7,185 nt of DNA from Candidatus Zixiibacteriota bacterium (GTDB lineage: Bacteria; Zixibacteria; MSB-5A5; GN15; PGXB01): contig DAOWOO010000065.1 of assembly GCA_030642025.1 (NCBI GenBank), positions 1 through 7,185 on the forward strand, read 5' to 3'. The number at the start of each line of letters is the position of its first letter. Position 1 is the stretch's first letter. Position numbers and translations under genes: made by a program. This document shows positions 4,056 through 7,185 of this stretch, piece by piece. Below the pieces are notes generated by a model, which ran no database searches, was not told the DNA's origin, and was given only the letters and a program-made list of their open reading frames with translations.

Positions 4056-6746
4056 TTATTGACGAAGGCGTTCGGCCAGGATTTCAATCGGATGCACTAC
4101 CCTGAAAGTATCACCCATTTCCGTCCTGATTTTCATCTGGCAGGCGGGGCATGATGTCATAAGGTAATCGGCCTCTATTTTTTTATAAGCGTCTTTCTTT
4201 TTTTGAAACATCCGTTTAGCTTCCTGAAAATGAGTATAGCCGTATGACCCGGCCTGACCGCAACAACTATCGGCATACAGGGGGTGTATGATTTCAATGC
4301 CATCGATATTTGAAAGCATCTTCTCCGGCTCCAGGTGCAGACCGGCGGCGCGTAGATGACAGGGATTATGGTATGTCACCCGAATCGGATCGCCTTCATT
4401 AAAAATCGACCAGTCAGGATTGAGACTGTTTAAAAACTGGCTGATGTCATAACATTTGCCGGCAAGTTCCTCCGCGGCTTTTTTATATTTATCATTTTCA
4501 TCGAAAATATTCGGGTATTCCTTCAGGCGAAGCAGACACGATGCACAGCCGGTAATTACGGCATCGAACCGATTCAATCGGTCGATATTGTATTTAGCTT
4601 TTTTTAGCAGGTTATCGCGATGGCCGGCCACTTCCTGAGGCAGGCCGCAGCACTTTTGTTCCGGCATTTTCAGATCGACACCGAGTCGGTCAAAGACAGT
4701 AAAAACCGCTTCACCGACACGGGACTCCAGCAGATTGTCGGCACAGCCGTGGAAAAAGGCGATTTGACCGCTCTCACCCAGACGATCGGAAAAACGTTTC
4801 CGCAGACTCCTTTGCGCCGGACGGGGCAGGCAGAATGTTTCATCGAGTCCGAAAGCCGGTTTGCCCAGATTGGTGATTATCTCTTTCCCAAAACCTTTAT
4901 TCATAATTGGATGGAAAACACGGCCCAGTCTGAGTGATAGGTTCAGCAGTTCTTCCTGATCGGTAAAGGCAATCGCCACTTTTGATAAAAACGACGGTTT
5001 CTCGGCACGCCATTTCAGTATTTCACCGGCGATATCCACCTCGGCGGGACAAACCGTTGTGCAGTTCTTGCAATTGAGACAGTACGACAGGTGCTTTTTT
5101 AAAGCCTCTCGCGGCTCGTCAGATTGGCTTATAATCCTCAGCCAGCCCCGGGGTGAGTAATCCTCCCTTCGGAAGATATCGTACACCGGGCAGTAACCGT
5201 TACATTTGCCGCAGGCGGCGCAGTACAGTTTGATCTTTTCATAGTCAATGTTTTCAGTAAAGGCCGATTCGCTCAGGATATTCCCGGGCGATAGAATTCC
5301 GCCGGGATCAAGTATCGATTTTATTTCAAGGAAGAGGCTGTATATTTTATCGCCATACTGCCGTTTGACCACCTGCGCCCTGAGACGTCCATCGGCATGT
5401 TCGGCGGTAACGGAGCCGCCCAGGGCAATTATCCGATCATAGATAATATCATACAGCCTGACCACCAGGTTAAAGTCCTTTTCGTCATTTAGATCAAAAA
5501 GCGGCCGGATATGCAGATTACCATCGCCAATATGCCCGAATATCCCGAAAGTGAGATTATGCAGATTAAAAAGGTCGGTGATGTACTCTATAAATGACGC
5601 TACTTCTTCCGGCGGAAGTGAAACATCCTCGATAATCGGGAGTGGCCTTTTGGTCGGGTGATGCCGGTACAGAGTCGGGACAATCGCCCGCCGGGTGCGC
5701 CACAGATCGGCAGTTGCTTCGGGATCATCGGCAAATTCTATCGGAGTTAACAGACCCAGCTTCTCGGATAGTATTTCAAAGGCTGGCTTCTTCGATTCAA
5801 TACCATCATCAAATTCGACCAGAAGCATCGCTCCGGCATCGGGCGGCATATTGTATTTCTCCCGCCCAATCAAAGTCAGGGTCGACCCATCGACAATCTC
5901 CAGTCCCGACGGCCCCAGTTCTCGAATCGGGACTGCAGCCTTTCCGGCATAAACCGGACTTTTAAAATAGAGTCGGGTCGTCAGTTTTTCTTTCGGGATT
6001 GGCAGAAGACGAAGAGTAGCGGTGGCAATCAGGCCCAGTGTTCCCTCGGAACCGATCAGAAGAGCAGGAAGGTTGAAAACGCCTTTTTCAAGATCATCGA
6101 CTACCTGCTTGAGATTGTATCCCGATGAGTTTTTCTTGAGTTTCGGCCAGCGTGAATTTATTTGCTCCCGGTTTTTTTCCAGCAGATTCAGTATTTTCTG
6201 ATATTCGGGATAATCACCGAAAAAGCTATTCGACTCGGCTGAGTGGAGCGGTAGTTTTTTCAATATTATCCGGTGCCCCCGGGCATCGATAATTTCCAGT
6301 GTTTCCACGAAATCAGAGGTCAACCCGTACTTGACCGAACGCGGCCCCGAAGCGTTGTTGGCCAGCATACCGCCTATCTGGCAGGTGTCGCCCGATGACG
6401 GGTCGGGCGGGAAAAAGAGCCCGTGTTCTTTTAAGGCAAGATTCAATTCATCATAGACTATACCGGCCTCGGTTTTTACCAGTCGGTTTTCGATATCAAT
6501 GTCCAGAATCTTCCTGAAATCGCTGAAATCAAGAATAAGGCCGTCACCAAGCGCGCCCCCGACCAGTCCGGTTCCGCCCCCGCGCGCGGTTACCGATAGC
6601 CCTTTTTTTTGGGCATAAACTACCGCCTCGGAAATATCCTCAATCGACCGAATATGCCTGACTGCTTTCGGCGTGACGGCATAAATGGAGCCGTCTGAAG
6701 AATAGGCCTCAAGGGTGGTCGGATCGGAGTTATATTTCATAATCAC
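4056..6746 (-). CDS. FAD-linked oxidase fused to iron-sulfur/CCG subunit (2-hydroxyacid dehydrogenase, GlcD-GlcF or YdiJ type)
   Basis: This large flavoprotein probably oxidises a 2-hydroxyacid (D-lactate, glycolate or D-2-hydroxyglutarate) and passes electrons through iron-sulfur clusters to the respiratory chain. Residues 20-250 are an FAD_binding_4 (PCMH) domain with RGGGTGLVGG at 55-64 and SEGTLG at 233-238. The oxidase C-terminal domain spans about 255-495, with FGHIGDGNLH (403-412) and AEHADG (448-453) giving the metal-binding His and Glu residues. Two 4Fe-4S motifs follow: C509, C512, C515, C519 and C556, C559, C562, C566. Two CCG domains complete it, around C699-C700 with C734/C737 and C828-C829 with C866/C869. 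All motifs are intact. At 896 residues it is shorter than E. coli YdiJ (about 1018). The start is uncertain: GTG at 6746 or ATG at 6740, neither with a clear ribosome-binding site. It diverges from the Rrf2 gene. The substrate cannot be read from sequence. Confidence 0.93.
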   Translation of the reverse strand: MIMKYNSDPTTLEAYSSDGSIYAVTPKAVRHIRSIEDISEAVVYAQKKGLSVTARGGGTGLVGGALGDGLILDFSDFRKILDIDIENRLVKTEAGIVYDELNLALKEHGLFFPPDPSSGDTCQIGGMLANNASGPRSVKYGLTSDFVETLEIIDARGHRIILKKLPLHSAESNSFFGDYPEYQKILNLLEKNREQINSRWPKLKKNSSGYNLKQVVDDLEKGVFNLPALLIGSEGTLGLIATATLRLLPIPKEKLTTRLYFKSPVYAGKAAVPIRELGPSGLEIVDGSTLTLIGREKYNMPPDAGAMLLVEFDDGIESKKPAFEILSEKLGLLTPIEFADDPEATADLWRTRRAIVPTLYRHHPTKRPLPIIEDVSLPPEEVASFIEYITDLFNLHNLTFGIFGHIGDGNLHIRPLFDLNDEKDFNLVVRLYDIIYDRIIALGGSVTAEHADGRLRAQVVKRQYGDKIYSLFLEIKSILDPGGILSPGNILSESAFTENIDYEKIKLYCAACGKCNGYCPVYDIFRREDYSPRGWLRIISQSDEPREALKKHLSYCLNCKNCTTVCPAEVDIAGEILKWRAEKPSFLSKVAIAFTDQEELLNLSLRLGRVFHPIMNKGFGKEIITNLGKPAFGLDETFCLPRPAQRSLRKRFSDRLGESGQIAFFHGCADNLLESRVGEAVFTVFDRLGVDLKMPEQKCCGLPQEVAGHRDNLLKKAKYNIDRLNRFDAVITGCASCLLRLKEYPNIFDENDKYKKAAEELAGKCYDISQFLNSLNPDWSIFNEGDPIRVTYHNPCHLRAAGLHLEPEKMLSNIDGIEIIHPLYADSCCGQAGSYGYTHFQEAKRMFQKKKDAYKKIEADYLMTSCPACQMKIRTEMGDTFRVVHPIEILAERLRQ

Positions 6747-6778
6747 ATCAGCCCGGCTATAATTATCATGGTATAGAT

Positions 6779-6808
6779 ATAATATATTTACTACGTCGTA
6801 ACTATCAA
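6779..6808 (-). promoter_or_regulatory. Possible sigma-70 promoter of the FAD-linked oxidase
   Basis: On the minus strand TTGATA (6808-6803) is followed after 18 bases by TATTAT (6784-6779); TATATT at spacing 16 is an alternative. The start would fall about 25-30 bases before the gene. The AT-rich context lowers confidence. It lies back to back with the Rrf2 promoter. Confidence 0.35.
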
Positions 6809-6867
6809 ATCACTAAGTATTTCAACGGAAAAGCAACTGAATTTGTGAAATAAATAACATAACTCTA

Positions 6868-6896
6868 TTGACATTCCGGTTCGTCAGTTCTATTAT
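6868..6896 (+). promoter_or_regulatory. Sigma-70 promoter of the Rrf2-family gene
   Basis: TTGACA (6868-6873) is a perfect -35 box. A 17-base spacer and TATTAT (6891-6896) follow, the latter one base from TATAAT. Transcription would begin near 6903 and give a leader of about 76 bases. This is the best sigma-70 match in the window. Confidence 0.7.
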
Positions 6897-6909
6897 TCCG
6901 ATGGTGAAA

Positions 6910-6978
6910 TACAGCAGGTAGCCGTACAAAATGCTGAGAAATATGGGCGCAAACCTGCTGTAACCGGAGGAAAGCAGG
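6910..6978 (+). promoter_or_regulatory. Structured 5' leader of the Rrf2 gene with two mutually exclusive hairpins
   Basis: TACAGCAGGT (6910-6919) and ACCTGCTGTA (6953-6962) are perfect 10-bp complements enclosing 33 bases. Inside the loop, GCCGUA (6921-6926) can pair with UAUGGGC with one bulged G. The middle arm also contains CCTGCT (6954-6959), complementary to AGCAGG (6973-6978), which ends at the base before the start codon. That second hairpin would put the Shine-Dalgarno GGAGG (6966-6970) in its loop. The two hairpins share one strand, so only one can form at a time, as in a translational switch. No known riboswitch class is recognised. The inverted repeat might instead be a DNA operator for autoregulation. 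Confidence 0.45.
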
Positions 6979-7185
6979 ATGCAATTTACCAAAGCGGAAT
7001 CATACGGTATACGAGGTGTTATATATCTGGCTGAGCAGGACGACGACCAGATCGTTCCTCTTACTGAAATAGCCAGAGCAGAGGGTGTCCCGGAGAAATT
7101 TCTCGCCAAAATCTTCCAACATCTTACCAAGGCGGCTATCATCAAGTCCCACCGGGGCATAAGAGGCGGGTTCCGTCTTGCAAAA
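6979..7185 (+). CDS. Rrf2-family transcriptional regulator, N-terminal winged-helix part, cut by the right edge
   Basis: The ATG at 6979 opens a frame of 69 codons to the window edge. The sequence is a typical Rrf2 winged helix. It begins with MQFTKAESYGIRGVIYLAEQ, continues with the helix-turn-helix LTEIARAEGVPEKFLAKIFQHLTKA (residues about 28-52), and ends in the wing motif KSHRGIRGGFRLA (56-68), the family's K-S-x-R-G-x-x-G-G-x-x-L-A signature. In IscR, NsrR and similar members, cysteines holding an iron-sulfur cluster lie near residues 90-105, beyond the window, so the sensed signal cannot be stated. A clear Shine-Dalgarno GGAGG lies 8 bases upstream. The gene has a near-consensus sigma-70 promoter and a leader that may control translation. 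It diverges from an oxidase with two 4Fe-4S clusters, which is a candidate target. Confidence 0.92.
   Translation, partial: MQFTKAESYGIRGVIYLAEQDDDQIVPLTEIARAEGVPEKFLAKIFQHLTKAAIIKSHRGIRGGFRLAK

Noticed and set aside
6921..6957. c-di-GMP-I (GEMM) riboswitch in the Rrf2 leader
   Set aside because: GGGCGCAAACC recalls parts of the GEMM core, but the order of conserved segments and the tetraloop-receptor pair are absent.
6822..7160. Minus-strand 112-residue frame
   Set aside because: It is antisense to the Rrf2 gene and its promoter. The plus strand has the family motif, a good Shine-Dalgarno and a near-consensus promoter.
1..7185. Mobile element, CRISPR array or phage system
   Set aside because: No transposase, integrase, terminal inverted repeats, regularly spaced repeats or phage-like genes were seen on either strand.

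Overview
The window looks like chromosomal DNA of moderate GC content from a bacterium with a cell envelope. Two membrane-anchored sensor proteins, a sigma-54-type promoter and an Rrf2-type regulator support this. No phage, plasmid, insertion-sequence, CRISPR, tRNA or rRNA signature is visible. I cannot place the organism from sequence alone; the gene set and style fit an uncultured, possibly anaerobic lineage, but that is a guess.

Layout: all genes except the last lie on the minus strand. Reading in the minus direction from the right: (i) 6746-4056 is a very large FAD-linked oxidase fused to a two-cluster iron-sulfur/CCG subunit (glycolate, D-lactate or 2-hydroxyacid dehydrogenase type). (ii) 4055-3668 is a gene-poor gap. 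It holds what looks like the decayed C-terminal tail of an NDUFA9-like NAD(P)-binding protein and a possible trxB promoter. (iii) 3667-2729 is thioredoxin reductase, trxB. (iv) 2728-2272 is a 457-base regulatory gap. It holds a stem-loop after trxB, two dyad-symmetric sites, a good -24/-12 sigma-54 promoter and a compact three-way-junction RNA followed by a short U-tract. (v) 2271-402 is a membrane histidine kinase split into two overlapping frames by one apparent extra base at 1768-1771. (vi) 350 to beyond the left edge is the N-terminus of a second membrane sensor. On the plus strand, divergent from the oxidase, an Rrf2-family regulator begins at 6979 and runs off the right edge. It has a near-consensus sigma-70 promoter and a leader able to form two mutually exclusive hairpins.

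How the parts may work together: the sigma-54 promoter, the upstream dyad and the NtrB/AtoS-like kinase suggest a two-component module whose output is probably an NtrC-type enhancer-binding protein. That regulator would lie beyond the left edge and is not seen. The structured RNA between this promoter and the kinase is either a leader with an attenuator or a free sigma-54-driven small RNA ending at its own terminator, like Vibrio Qrr RNAs in outline only. At the other end, the Rrf2 protein faces an oxidase carrying two 4Fe-4S clusters, a usual setting for redox or iron-sulfur sensing regulators. Most worth checking are the sigma-54/RNA unit at 2361-2501, the switch-like Rrf2 leader at 6910-6978, and the kinase frameshift.
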